A stretch of 45,259 nucleotides of DNA, from the NCBI GenBank assembly GCA_029907705.1, contig JARYLJ010000013.1:1-45259 (forward strand). The letters run 5' to 3'. The DNA is from Methanomicrobiales archaeon (lineage in GTDB: Archaea > Halobacteriota > Methanomicrobia > Methanomicrobiales > JACTUA01). How positions within the stretch are numbered: the stretch's first letter is position 1; every line of letters begins with the position of its first letter. Positions 30,923 through 37,823 of the stretch are shown here, in pieces. Both the position numbers and the translations under genes were made by a program. The notes beneath the pieces were generated by a model that did no database searches, was not told the origin of the DNA, and saw only the letters and a list, made by a program, of their open reading frames with translations.

Positions 30923-31528
30923 ATGGTAAATAGCGGGGGGATTATAATAAAATCAGCCTTCTGGATTGTTATAGCTCTGATTCTGTCCTCATTGTGCTCC
31001 GCCTGTATTTCGAATGATCGGGAGAGAGGAACCGAATTGGCACAGGGCACTCCACAGGGAATCGAGGAGTTACCAGAAGGGGGCTCCCAGTTCTATTCAT
31101 TGCAGGATGCAGTTACCGCACTTCAATGGTATACAGAAAATGAAAATATCGATATTTCCTCCCTCATTATATATTCGATACATGGCTCGTATACGAATAT
31201 CGAAGGGAGAGCGGAAGAATGGCTGTTCGGTGTGGAGGCCGGAGGAGATCCCTACATCATCATCTTCTCCGATGGCGAATGGACGAAAAACCGATGGGGT
31301 GAACGTTTCGAGACCAAAAGCATCAATATCGACGAGATCATCCCACCGGAGGATCTTTTCAGAAACAACAGGGATAAGATCATGGAATTGATGAACGGGA
31401 CGGGAACCGATACGATCGTACTGGACATTGTGGATGACAAGGCGATAATTGCAGCGATATCCGGAGAGGGATTTAGACAGCTGATCCTGAATGCATACAC
31501 AGGGGAGGTGATCGTATCGGACGTATGA
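30923..31528 (+). CDS. Putative lipoprotein, first gene of a pilin-like operon
   Basis: A 201-residue protein with a signal segment (residues 10-27: SAFWIVIALILSSLCSAC) ending in a lipobox-like L-C-S-A-C, so Cys-anchored export is likely. The mature protein, of mixed alpha/beta type (YSLQDAVTALQWYTENENI..., ILNAYTGEVIVSDV), resembles a PepSY-like or small ligand-binding fold only loosely; I do not recognise a family. ATG 30923 is about 20 bp after TATATTTC in an A/T-rich promoter, so translation may be leaderless. It overlaps the next gene by 4 bp (ATGA) and starts an operon of surface-located proteins. Confidence 0.7.
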   Translation: MVNSGGIIIKSAFWIVIALILSSLCSACISNDRERGTELAQGTPQGIEELPEGGSQFYSLQDAVTALQWYTENENIDISSLIIYSIHGSYTNIEGRAEEWLFGVEAGGDPYIIIFSDGEWTKNRWGERFETKSINIDEIIPPEDLFRNNRDKIMELMNGTGTDTIVLDIVDDKAIIAAISGEGFRQLILNAYTGEVIVSDV

Positions 31529-32652
31529 ATGGGAATAACGGAGAAGAGGGGCAGCTCTCCATCGATTTTCTCATAGGGTTCACCATCTTCATGCTCGGAC
31601 TCATCATGGTTGCAAACATGATACCGGGCCTCATGGTGGGGTTGAGGAGGACAACAGCCATAGATTACGACGCGGTGGCATATCGCACAGGTGCCATTCT
31701 GGTGGAGGATCCGGGCTGGCCACTGAACCCAATGTGGGCCACCCTGAACAATTACAGTATCCAGCGTTTCGGGCTCGCCATCGACAGGGAGACACCGAAC
31801 GTGCTCTCGAGGCTCAAAATCAATAAATTCTTCGGTAAGGATATCGTGCTCGTTTATCCCGATGATTACAGGAGCCGGCTCGTCTTCAGCGATTACCCCT
31901 ATCACCTGAATATCACGATGACAGAGCCAGGCAACAGTTACAGTGTCGGAGAACCACTTCCCGACCTGAACCTGAGCGGCTACGGGTATATCCGCCGGGT
32001 GGTGAGGATCAAGGAGTACCCATACGCAGAGCTCAATCTGAACGAATCTTATATGAGTAATTATTGCGTAAACAGCACTGCAGCCAATGCGACACAGAAC
32101 TTCACCATACGCATGGATTTCTCCAAATTTTTAGTAAAAAATTTGAGCCCCGCATATCAGTTCAACCCCCAACTGGAGCCAATTAATATTACCATTTACA
32201 ATTTCGGCTCCAAATTGAACAATACTGGAAACGATACAATGGGCTGGCTCTTCAACGGAAGCTGCCATGCGGCCTCACCTGAAGATTGGGAAAACGCAAA
32301 TCTGACACCACCTGACAACGCGACGCTCAAGAGTATCAGTTTCTGGAAGAACGGAGCCGGTCTTCCAGTACCTAATGTGAGCCAGTATAATCTAACTGTA
32401 TCGGGGATCAAAAACACCAACCCATTATCAAATCTGAATCAGACATTACGCCATAATGATACATTGTCATTTATCCTCTATTCTGGCGTATTTCCACTCG
32501 ACGAATCTACGATTATGGATGTCGTATTTACCTTCCAGGACACTCCCCCGAGGACCCTGATCAACGGGACATACGAGATCGATTACAATAAGGACGGTGT
32601 TCTGAAAATGCCTGATTTACGCGAAGGCTGGCTGGAGGTGGCCGTATGGTGA
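31525..32652 (+). CDS. Pilin-like surface protein with many N-glycosylation sequons
   Basis: A 375-residue protein with a type IV pilin-like N-terminus: EEGQLSIDFLIGFTIFMLGLIMVANMIPGLMVG, a short charged leader before a 20-residue hydrophobic helix. The long extracellular part is rich in Asn-X-Ser/Thr sites (more than ten, such as NSTAANATQNFT, NATL, NVSQYNLT, NQTL and NGTY), expected of a glycosylated archaeal surface protein. Its middle (about 32050-32500) is richer in A/T than its surroundings. I relate it to the pilin-like clusters with DUF7287-DUF7289 members in haloarchaea and methanogens; the individual family is uncertain. It overlaps both neighbours. Confidence 0.75.
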   Translation: MNGNNGEEGQLSIDFLIGFTIFMLGLIMVANMIPGLMVGLRRTTAIDYDAVAYRTGAILVEDPGWPLNPMWATLNNYSIQRFGLAIDRETPNVLSRLKINKFFGKDIVLVYPDDYRSRLVFSDYPYHLNITMTEPGNSYSVGEPLPDLNLSGYGYIRRVVRIKEYPYAELNLNESYMSNYCVNSTAANATQNFTIRMDFSKFLVKNLSPAYQFNPQLEPINITIYNFGSKLNNTGNDTMGWLFNGSCHAASPEDWENANLTPPDNATLKSISFWKNGAGLPVPNVSQYNLTVSGIKNTNPLSNLNQTLRHNDTLSFILYSGVFPLDESTIMDVVFTFQDTPPRTLINGTYEIDYNKDGVLKMPDLREGWLEVAVW

Positions 32653-33173
32653 ACAGTGAGGGGCAGTTCTACACGATGGAAGGCATCGCAGCGGCAGTGC
32701 TGATGGTGATCACCGCCTCGCTGGTGATGAGCACCACCAGCATCTACACATCCGGGGATACGCACATACAGGACATGCAGCTGGAGCTGCTGGGCAACGA
32801 TGCGCTGAAGGTGATGGATACGCCCAAGGCGGCAGGGGCCAATTCCACCCTCGAGGAACTTGTCAGAGATTGGAATAATACTGAATTCAATAATGAATTC
32901 AACCTTTCCATCAACGAGAAAGGAATCAACGAGAGAGGATTTGGAAACCTCTATTATACCTCGAATGTTTTTTATATTAACAAAACAGGGGTCGTTCGGG
33001 ATAAACTATTCTCTTATTCCCGTACGTATTTCGGAAATCCGAATGCGGTGAGGGTGACAAGATGGGTCTTTGTAGGTTCAAATGCCCCGATTGATGGTAT
33101 CGGTCAATTTTCAGATTTTAACAGAACACGCAACCAGACCGTCCTGCTGGAGGTGCTGATATGGCGCGAGTAG
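32646..33173 (+). CDS. Pilin-like protein, DUF7288-like
   Basis: A 175-residue protein beginning MVNSEGQFYTMEGIAAAVLMVITASLVMS, the EGQxYTxEG-then-helix opening I associate with DUF7288-type archaeal pilin-like proteins, followed by an Asn-rich extracellular part with NST, NLS, NKT, NRT and NQT sequons. The ATG at 32646 lies within the end of the preceding gene and follows a perfect GGAGGTG, so it is tightly coupled. It ends overlapping the next frame by 13 bp. Probable role: a minor pilin or membrane-anchored surface subunit. Confidence 0.78.
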   Translation: MVNSEGQFYTMEGIAAAVLMVITASLVMSTTSIYTSGDTHIQDMQLELLGNDALKVMDTPKAAGANSTLEELVRDWNNTEFNNEFNLSINEKGINERGFGNLYYTSNVFYINKTGVVRDKLFSYSRTYFGNPNAVRVTRWVFVGSNAPIDGIGQFSDFNRTRNQTVLLEVLIWRE

Positions 33174-33559
33174 ACGACAGCGGGCAATGGATCGTGCTGA
33201 TGGGCATCATGGTCAGCATCGCCCTCTTCTTCCTCGCCTTTCTCCTGAACCAGTCGACACTCGTCGGAATGACGACGGCGGAGAGCGTGCTGGAGTTCCC
33301 AAAGAACGAGATACAGGATCTGAGAAGCGAGGTCTTTCGTTGGGCGGAGCGTTACGAGGATCTTCCCCCTTCGGAGAAGGGCAACGCACTGAGGGACATC
33401 AGCATTTTGGCCAGGTCACGGAAGAGTGCAGAAGTGTATTTTAAGGTTGAATCACAGGTGAATGCGAGTGGATATTTGTACTTCCCGATTACGATTCATT
33501 ACAACAACGGAGTGACGGAGTATCATGAAAATACGACCTATTACATATCGGGTGAGTGA
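33161..33559 (+). CDS. Single-pass membrane protein of the pilin-like operon
   Basis: A 132-residue protein: a short N-terminus (MARVDDSGQW), one hydrophobic helix at about residues 11-30 (IVLMGIMVSIALFFLAFLLNQ) and a soluble exterior with NAS and NTT sequons. The helix directly after DDSGQ-W follows the pattern of archaeal type III signal-like pilins. GGAGGTG precedes the ATG. No family name can be given with confidence; it belongs with its four pilin-like neighbours by position and topology. Confidence 0.72.
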   Translation: MARVDDSGQWIVLMGIMVSIALFFLAFLLNQSTLVGMTTAESVLEFPKNEIQDLRSEVFRWAERYEDLPPSEKGNALRDISILARSRKSAEVYFKVESQVNASGYLYFPITIHYNNGVTEYHENTTYYISGE

Positions 33560-33560
33560 T

Positions 33561-33989
33561 ATGGCGCCTTCGGAAGAGGGGCTCACCACCCTGATCGAGT
33601 ACATCTCCATCAGCGGAATACTCCTGCTGCTCATGGTGATGATGATGTTCACCGTGAACGATGTCTTCATGGAGGGGCCGGCGAACACACTCGCCTATCA
33701 TGCCTTCACCGACATCGGTAACGGGATCAGCACGAGGGTGGTGGATATATATCTGATCGCACCCTACGACGGGACGATCGACTCGAAATTCGATATCCCG
33801 GATGACGTTGCCGGCAGGGATTATTTCGTGAAGGCATTGAATACCGGAACTGATCAGGTGATCGAGGTGAGACGCGGGGATATCTTCAGCCACATATCGA
33901 TCGCAGGGATCGGTGCCTCCAAAGGCGTCGTCGGTGAAACAACCGGTGGCGGGTGGAACAGGATCATGTACAATTCGAAGGGGTTCTGA
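33561..33989 (+). CDS. Membrane-anchored protein of the pilin-like operon
   Basis: A 142-residue protein with an N-terminal acidic stretch and a hydrophobic helix (about residues 13-33: ISISGILLLLMVMMMFTVNDV), then a soluble domain (DIGNGISTRVVDIYLIAPYDGTIDSKFDIPDDVAGRDYFV). This order, with STRVVDIYLIAP, is familiar from pilin-like operons of methanogens and haloarchaea (DUF7266/DUF7289-type clusters). ATG 33561, one base after the preceding stop, is preceded by GGTGAGTGAT; an upstream start in the frame (33525) would overlap more. Confidence 0.72.
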   Translation: MAPSEEGLTTLIEYISISGILLLLMVMMMFTVNDVFMEGPANTLAYHAFTDIGNGISTRVVDIYLIAPYDGTIDSKFDIPDDVAGRDYFVKALNTGTDQVIEVRRGDIFSHISIAGIGASKGVVGETTGGGWNRIMYNSKGF

Positions 33990-33991
33990 GC

Positions 33992-34795
33992 ATGCATAAA
34001 AGAAGGAGTTCTGTCGGGCATTCGAGAGAGGCTGGTGTCTCCGAGTCGATCGGGTTCGTCATCATCTTTTCGCTGGTGATGGTTGGTATAGGACTGATTA
34101 CACTTTATGGTTATCCGCTTTTACTGAAACAGCAGAGCGTCACGAACGTTCGCAACATGGAGAGGGACATGATCATCCTGCAGAACGATGTGAAGAGCCT
34201 CGTGTATAAGAATATACCATACAAGGAGACGTCTCTGCAGGTGGCAGGGGGTTCGCTCACCGTATATGGTTACGGTTTATCGGGATATACGGCTAGTTTC
34301 ACGATAAAGATCATTAATGAGGCAGATTCAACCGATTATCTTGAGATCGAAGAGAATGCCATCGGTCAGCTTCGTTACGAATCAGATTCGTTGGACGATA
34401 TTATCGCACTCGAGAACGGTGCCGTGCTGAGAAGGCAGAAGTTTTCTCAGGGTTCTGCAATGCTGGCGGAGCCCAGATGGTATATTGACAAAGTTGAAGG
34501 AAATGAAACCATCGTGATAAACCTGATTAACATCAGTTCGGATACGGTCAGATCGAGGACTGGTGTCGGGACGGTGAAGATGGCCCTGAAAGATGTCTGG
34601 TATAACGAAACACCGTTGGGATTCTGGAAGGTCGAGATTGAATACCACCCGGAGACTGAATACGACTTCTCGGTCGCATGGCAGAATTATCTGACAAACA
34701 CGCTCGGTCTGACAAAGTCAGGGTCCATATATTCAAAGGATGGATTGGAACGCGTCGTTATCAAGAGGTACGAGATCTCGATAGAAAGCCTTTAG
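33992..34795 (+). CDS. DUF7289-like archaeal pilin-type protein
   Basis: A 267-residue protein with the classic archaeal pilin core: REAGVSESIGFVIIFSLVMVGIGLITLYGYPLLL (about residues 13-45), an AVSEVIGF-type motif leading into a long helix, then a beta-rich extracellular domain (LQVAGGSLTVYGYGLSGYTASFTIKI...). VSESIGF in place of AVSE is a modest variation. ATG 33992 is preceded by GGGG-TTCTGAGC. It is the last gene of the operon and ends at 34795; no assembly ATPase or membrane platform gene (TadA/TadC type) is encoded in the window, so these must lie elsewhere. Confidence 0.78.
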   Translation: MHKRRSSVGHSREAGVSESIGFVIIFSLVMVGIGLITLYGYPLLLKQQSVTNVRNMERDMIILQNDVKSLVYKNIPYKETSLQVAGGSLTVYGYGLSGYTASFTIKIINEADSTDYLEIEENAIGQLRYESDSLDDIIALENGAVLRRQKFSQGSAMLAEPRWYIDKVEGNETIVINLINISSDTVRSRTGVGTVKMALKDVWYNETPLGFWKVEIEYHPETEYDFSVAWQNYLTNTLGLTKSGSIYSKDGLERVVIKRYEISIESL

Positions 34796-34884
34796 CACAA
34801 TTTAACCGGGTGGAAGAATTTGGAGGGCGTTGACGATAATCCTAAAATTTTTATCTGCCATTCCGACGAAAAAGAGGAATCAGG
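34796..34884. promoter_or_regulatory. Promoter-like region after the pilin operon
   Basis: AAAATTTTTATC (about 34842-34853) is a TATA-like element about 30 bp before the GTG at 34885, and AAAGAGGAATCAGG just before that GTG is a plausible ribosome-binding site. A frame of 146 codons from ATG 34830 (open to 35270) begins upstream of this promoter, so it is less likely to be the product. Confidence 0.35.
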
Positions 34885-35031
34885 GTGGAGTTGACACCTC
34901 TACCTTGCAGTTACTGTATGGTATTGCCCGATGGTGGTTTCGAATGCAGACAGGATCTCCAGCGGGCGAACCGGCGGGTGGTGCAGGGTTTATTGAGCAG
35001 ATACCTTCAATGGTATCCCAATCAGGAATAA
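34885..35031 (+). CDS. Possible 48-residue microprotein with CxxC and a third Cys
   Basis: GTG 34885 to TAA 35029, 48 codons. The protein has cysteines at residues 8, 11 and 21 (CSYC then C) and an Arg-rich second half. It sits at the right distance from a TATA-like element and a GAGG ribosome-binding site. No family is recognised, and a competing frame of 146 codons (34830-35270) overlaps it, so this is a low-confidence call. The rest of 35032-35260 shows no other candidate. Confidence 0.3.
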   Translation: MELTPLPCSYCMVLPDGGFECRQDLQRANRRVVQGLLSRYLQWYPNQE

Positions 35032-35260
35032 AAAAGGTAATTGCATCACAAGAGACTCCAGGATATAACGCTTTAGTGTTCACCCGTCTGCTCGGTATAC
35101 CGGATGATAAAAAGTGGCCTCAGAGCGACACGGATGGAGTGAAACAAAGCCCGCTGGCGCGTTCATATTTATTTCGGAAAGTCTCAGACGGAAAAATAAA
35201 ACGAGTAATTATCAAAAAATTGATCTCGGGTGGAAGAGTATTGGGAGATTTTAAATACAG

Positions 35261-35599
35261 TCAGAGATAATTGTTCCTTCTCAGCCAGTCCACCTGCGGC
35301 TTCGTGTAACGATATATAATATCGCATTTCTCATCCTGGAAACTCCATGGAATCACGATGAGAATATCTCCCTCCCGGATCCAGACCTTCTTTTTAATCT
35401 TACCCTTTATTCTTCCGAGGCGGGTGACACCATCATAACAGCGGACACGTATGTGGTTTGCACCCATCATGAGCTCGGCAACGCCGAACATCTCGCGGTT
35501 TCTCTTCTGGGGCAGTCTGACACGGATGATTTCTGTCTCGGCCCCTTCATTCTCCCTGACCTCGAACTCCTCCTCTGTATCAGGCCTCTTTCCTGTCAG
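35261..35599 (-). CDS. eif1A: Translation initiation factor aIF1A, apparently with a CTG start
   Basis: Archaeal homologue of eIF1A/IF1; it binds the ribosomal A site and helps to select the start codon. The OB-fold core runs from [18 protein letters not shown] through [43 protein letters not shown] to [10 protein letters not shown]. The family N-terminal tail, here ending [16 protein letters not shown], is encoded upstream of the only ATG (35491), and that frame has no ATG, GTG or TTG. It does have CTG at 35599, giving [12 protein letters not shown] and a normal length of 112. A good ribosome-binding site, GGAGATGAT, precedes this CTG. So I place the start at 35599. If that were wrong, a 76-residue protein from ATG 35491 would lack the tail. 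It is divergent from no gene; rbcL lies 3' on the same strand upstream. Confidence 0.88.
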   Translation of the reverse strand: MTGKRPDTEEEFEVRENEGAETEIIRVRLPQKRNREMFGVAELMMGANHIRVRCYDGVTRLGRIKGKIKKKVWIREGDILIVIPWSFQDEKCDIIYRYTKPQVDWLRRNNYL

Positions 35600-35617
35600 C
35601 CAATCATCTCCATCTGT
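35597..35617 (-). promoter_or_regulatory. aIF1A translation start region: Shine-Dalgarno, five-codon upstream ORF, CTG
   Basis: Reading leftward, the mRNA has ATG GAG ATG ATT GGC TGA, a five-codon ORF (from 35613) whose TGA overlaps the CTG start (35599-35597) by two bases. The stretch GGAGATGAT (35611-35603) is both part of the small ORF and the ribosome-binding site for the CTG. A TATA-like TATATATAG lies about 50-60 bp further upstream (35655-35664). Termination-reinitiation or competition at this site is possible. Confidence 0.5.
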
Positions 35618-35720
35618 TTTGATATCTCTGTCGGCTAGAGTTTATCCTCTGTGGCTATATATATTCCCGTTCCGCAAGCCATTCGAACCGGGGGGAGGTA
35701 TCATCTGCAGATTTCCCATC

Positions 35721-35741
35721 CTCCAAGGGCATCCCTTGGAG
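35721..35741. other. Perfect 9-bp hairpin between aIF1A and rbcL
   Basis: CTCCAAGGG-CAT-CCCTTGGAG is a perfect 9-bp inverted repeat with a 3-base centre. It lies downstream of the rbcL end and upstream of the aIF1A promoter. No T-run follows on either strand, so it is not a simple terminator. Role unknown. Confidence 0.5.
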
Positions 35742-35833
35742 CTCATGGATGATTTCAGGGTTCTCATGGTGAAAGGTAGAGAGAAGAAAAAACAACGGCT
35801 TCAATCTAAAAAATTAGAGGGCTTTGACACAAT

Positions 35834-35860
35834 AGGGAAAAAAATTTTCCGATTTTCGGA
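35834..35860 (-). terminator. Likely rbcL transcription terminator
   Basis: On the rbcL strand, CCGA-AAA-TCGG forms a small hairpin followed within four bases by seven T residues, beginning 9 bp after the rbcL stop codon. T-runs are the main archaeal termination signal. Confidence 0.5.
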
Positions 35861-35868
35861 ATGTCAGA

Positions 35869-37161
35869 TCATATGGGCCTGTGGCGCCCCCACTTCTCCA
35901 GCGCCTCCCGCAGCTCTCTCGAATGTGTTGCCCGCTCCTCGAGCGTTTCACCTGCTTTCCAGGCTTCTATCGCCTCCATGGCGGCGATCGCGCCCGCACG
36001 TGTCCCCCGCGGGTGGCCATGAATGCCCCCGCTCACGAGCAATACGATATCCTTACCATAGATATCCAGCACATCTGGCACGAGACCGGGATGCAGTCCT
36101 CCTGAAGAGACCGGAAAGACGTTTTTGAGCCCATTCCACTCCTGTTCGAGTAGCATCCCCGGTACAGGCTTCGTGTGCGGTTCCCTCAGCACCTCTGCGA
36201 GCATCCCCACCTCTCTCTTCGTCCCCGCAAGTTTGCCCACCGCTGTCCCCGAATGGATCTGGCTCACACCGATGAGGCGCATCAGCTTCGCCAGAAACTG
36301 CATGCTGATTCCATGCCTGGGATTCCGGTTGAATGCCGCATGCATCGCGCGATGGGCGTGAATCGCGAGCCCCAGGTCAGAGCAGTGATCCCTCATGGTC
36401 ATCACCCCCGCTGTACCGGCGACGACCACATCGATCATCGCATATTTCCAACCATAATCCGCAAGTATTTGAGCCCTCCTCTTCATGGTCTCCGTATCGG
36501 CGGTGATATTGATGAGGGCGGATTTTACCTCCCCCGTTTCTTTTTCCGCTTTCTCGCGCATCTTGGCGAGGAGCCTCACACGATCCTCGAACCGGTTGAA
36601 GGACGTGGAGGTCAGGTTCTCATCGTCCTTGACCAGATCGAAGCCGCCCATCCAGGTTTCGTAACCGATCTCCGCATGCTCCTCCGCGGTAAATCCGATC
36701 TTGGGTTTCGGGACTGCACCGGTGAGTGGCCTGTCCTTGACCTTCATCATCCTCCTGATTCCATCGATTCCGAAGTGAGGCCCCCTGAAGTGCCTGATAT
36801 AGGCGGCCGGCAATCGGGCGTCCTGCAGGCGGAGCGATTTCACCGCCTTCATCCCGAAGATATTGCCGGCGATGCCGCTCATCAGCTGCACGGCGTTACC
36901 CTCCTCCCAGAGGTCGAGCGGGTATGCAATCTTCACATATTTGCCCCCGATCTCGAATGCCTTCGCCTGGAGATCCTTCATACGGGGAGGCAGGGTGAAG
37001 AGCGTCGTCCATGTGCCCGTCGAGCTCTCTGAAGCAATCCTTCCCGCCGCCTCCTCTCTGCTGATCCCCCTGGCCGGTTCGAAGTAGTAGAGGCAGACGA
37101 TCTCGTTCTCAGCCGGGTGGTGATTCAGATCAACAAAATCCATGTACCAGTCTGTACTCAT
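35869..37161 (-). CDS. rbcL: Ribulose-bisphosphate carboxylase, archaeal form III
   Basis: Fixes CO2 onto ribulose bisphosphate, in archaea usually within AMP/nucleoside salvage rather than a Calvin cycle. The 430-residue protein keeps all catalytic residues: Lys152 in TGAVPKPKIGF, the carbamylated Lys178 with Asp180-Glu181 in GGFDLVKDDENL, His in HAHRAMHAAF, loop 6 Lys in HSGTAVGKLAG and SGGIHGHPRG. It is therefore an active RuBisCO, not a RuBisCO-like protein. Form III is inferred from the archaeal setting and wording of these motifs. No AMP phosphorylase or ribose-1,5-bisphosphate isomerase gene is next to it. It is divergent from tRNA-Gln. Confidence 0.96.
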   Translation of the reverse strand: MSTDWYMDFVDLNHHPAENEIVCLYYFEPARGISREEAAGRIASESSTGTWTTLFTLPPRMKDLQAKAFEIGGKYVKIAYPLDLWEEGNAVQLMSGIAGNIFGMKAVKSLRLQDARLPAAYIRHFRGPHFGIDGIRRMMKVKDRPLTGAVPKPKIGFTAEEHAEIGYETWMGGFDLVKDDENLTSTSFNRFEDRVRLLAKMREKAEKETGEVKSALINITADTETMKRRAQILADYGWKYAMIDVVVAGTAGVMTMRDHCSDLGLAIHAHRAMHAAFNRNPRHGISMQFLAKLMRLIGVSQIHSGTAVGKLAGTKREVGMLAEVLREPHTKPVPGMLLEQEWNGLKNVFPVSSGGLHPGLVPDVLDIYGKDIVLLVSGGIHGHPRGTRAGAIAAMEAIEAWKAGETLEERATHSRELREALEKWGRHRPI

Positions 37162-37288
37162 ATCGATTCCACATCAATAAGAGAGAGACAGGCAATAAAA
37201 TCCTTTCCGGATGATGTCACACCGGATACAAGTTATAATGGGGAGGTTTCTTATTTTTCGAGGATGAAGGAATGAGGAGGATCAGGGG
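37162..37288. promoter_or_regulatory. Divergent promoter region of rbcL and tRNA-Gln
   Basis: A TATA-like GTTATAATGG (37232-37241) lies about 50 bp before the tRNA. On the other strand a TTTTATTGC element lies about 35 bp before the rbcL start. A short inverted repeat TCCGG-N11-CCGGA (37206-37226) sits between. Assignments are by resemblance. Confidence 0.4.
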
Positions 37289-37361
37289 ACCCCCGTAGTG
37301 TAGCGGTCAATCATACCGGCCTTTGGAGCCGGTGACGGCGGTTCGAATCCGCCCGGGGGTA
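37289..37361 (+). tRNA. trnQ: tRNA-Gln (anticodon TTG)
   Basis: The acceptor stem ACCCCCG pairs with CGGGGGT (37354-37360), with discriminator A at 37361. The D-arm region has the archaeal tRNA-Gln wording GTGTAGCGGTCAATCAT. The anticodon stem CCGGC/GCCGG encloses CTTTGGA, giving anticodon TTG. The T-arm is GGCGG-TTCGAAT-CCGCC. There is no variable-arm extension or visible intron; CCA is not encoded. Confidence 0.96.
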
Positions 37362-37602
37362 TCTGAATATATTCCTGCTGCGGTTCCCTTCATCACATAT
37401 TTTCCATCCATTCTAACATCATGTCTTTCAGACTCCCTTCATGGCAAGATCGCAGCGCTATTCCTTCATGGGGATATTCGCGGTATATCCGAGGCATACA
37501 TCTTCGGAGAGCCGGTGGCAGGGAGTTCGATCCCCCAACTTGGGATTTATCGGGTTGAACAGCCATATGGTCTTCATATCGTCACGGCGAAAATTCGCCA
37601 CT

Positions 37603-37637
37603 GCCGTATCCACTCTTCAACGGATCAACTGATCCCC
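37603..37637 (+). repeat. 35-bp direct repeat, copy 1
   Basis: Starts GCCGTATCCACTCTTCAACG and ends with GGATC-AACT-GATCC, a 5-bp hairpin. The second copy begins 68 bp later and differs at one base. Confidence 0.8.
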
Positions 37638-37670
37638 GAAATAATGACCTCATGGCCACCACCACAATCG

Positions 37671-37705
37671 GCCGTATCCACTCTTCAACGGATCAACCGA
37701 TCCCC
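37671..37705 (+). repeat. 35-bp direct repeat, copy 2
   Basis: Matches copy 1 at 34 of 35 positions; the single change (T to C) falls in the loop of the GGATC-N4-GATCC hairpin, leaving the stem intact. Only two copies exist in the window, so this is not a CRISPR array. Confidence 0.8.
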
Positions 37706-37750
37706 TCCTGTCAAATCGCATTCGATTTTAATTCAAAATTTTTCGATAAT

Positions 37751-37766
37751 TTCGAAAATTTTCGAA
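37751..37766. promoter_or_regulatory. Perfect 16-bp palindrome upstream of the beta-propeller gene
   Basis: TTCGAAAATTTTCGAA is its own reverse complement and is preceded by two related TTCGATAA/TTCGAAAA half-sites. It lies 58 bp before ATG 37824 (13 bp before ATG 37779), in A/T-rich sequence, so it may be a regulator-binding site overlapping the promoter. Confidence 0.45.
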
Positions 37767-37823
37767 GTTAAAGGAATAATGATATGTTTCAAGGTCAATA
37801 TGCCATTTAATGGAAGCGGGAAT

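Larger units (their letters stand above)
37362..37778. other. Intergenic region between tRNA-Gln and the beta-propeller gene
   Basis: No supported gene. The long open frame that crosses it starts inside the tRNA and is only an upstream extension of the propeller frame. The region contains a 35-bp direct repeat (two copies) and a 16-bp palindrome, listed separately. Confidence 0.5.

Noticed and set aside
34830-35270. A 146-codon rightward frame before aIF1A
   Set aside because: It begins upstream of the likely promoter, has no ribosome-binding site, shows no known domain and runs into the aIF1A 3' end.
35673-35690. A GGTTCGAAT match on the minus strand suggesting a tRNA T-arm
   Set aside because: Flanking bases cannot form a T-stem, and no acceptor or anticodon arm is present.
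37603-37705. CRISPR array
   Set aside because: Only two repeat units, a 33-bp gap and no cas genes in the window.
37323-37823. A long frame that would start the beta-propeller protein inside the tRNA-Gln gene
   Set aside because: It overlaps the tRNA and a direct repeat, its composition is not protein-like, and a clear signal anchor begins at 37824.
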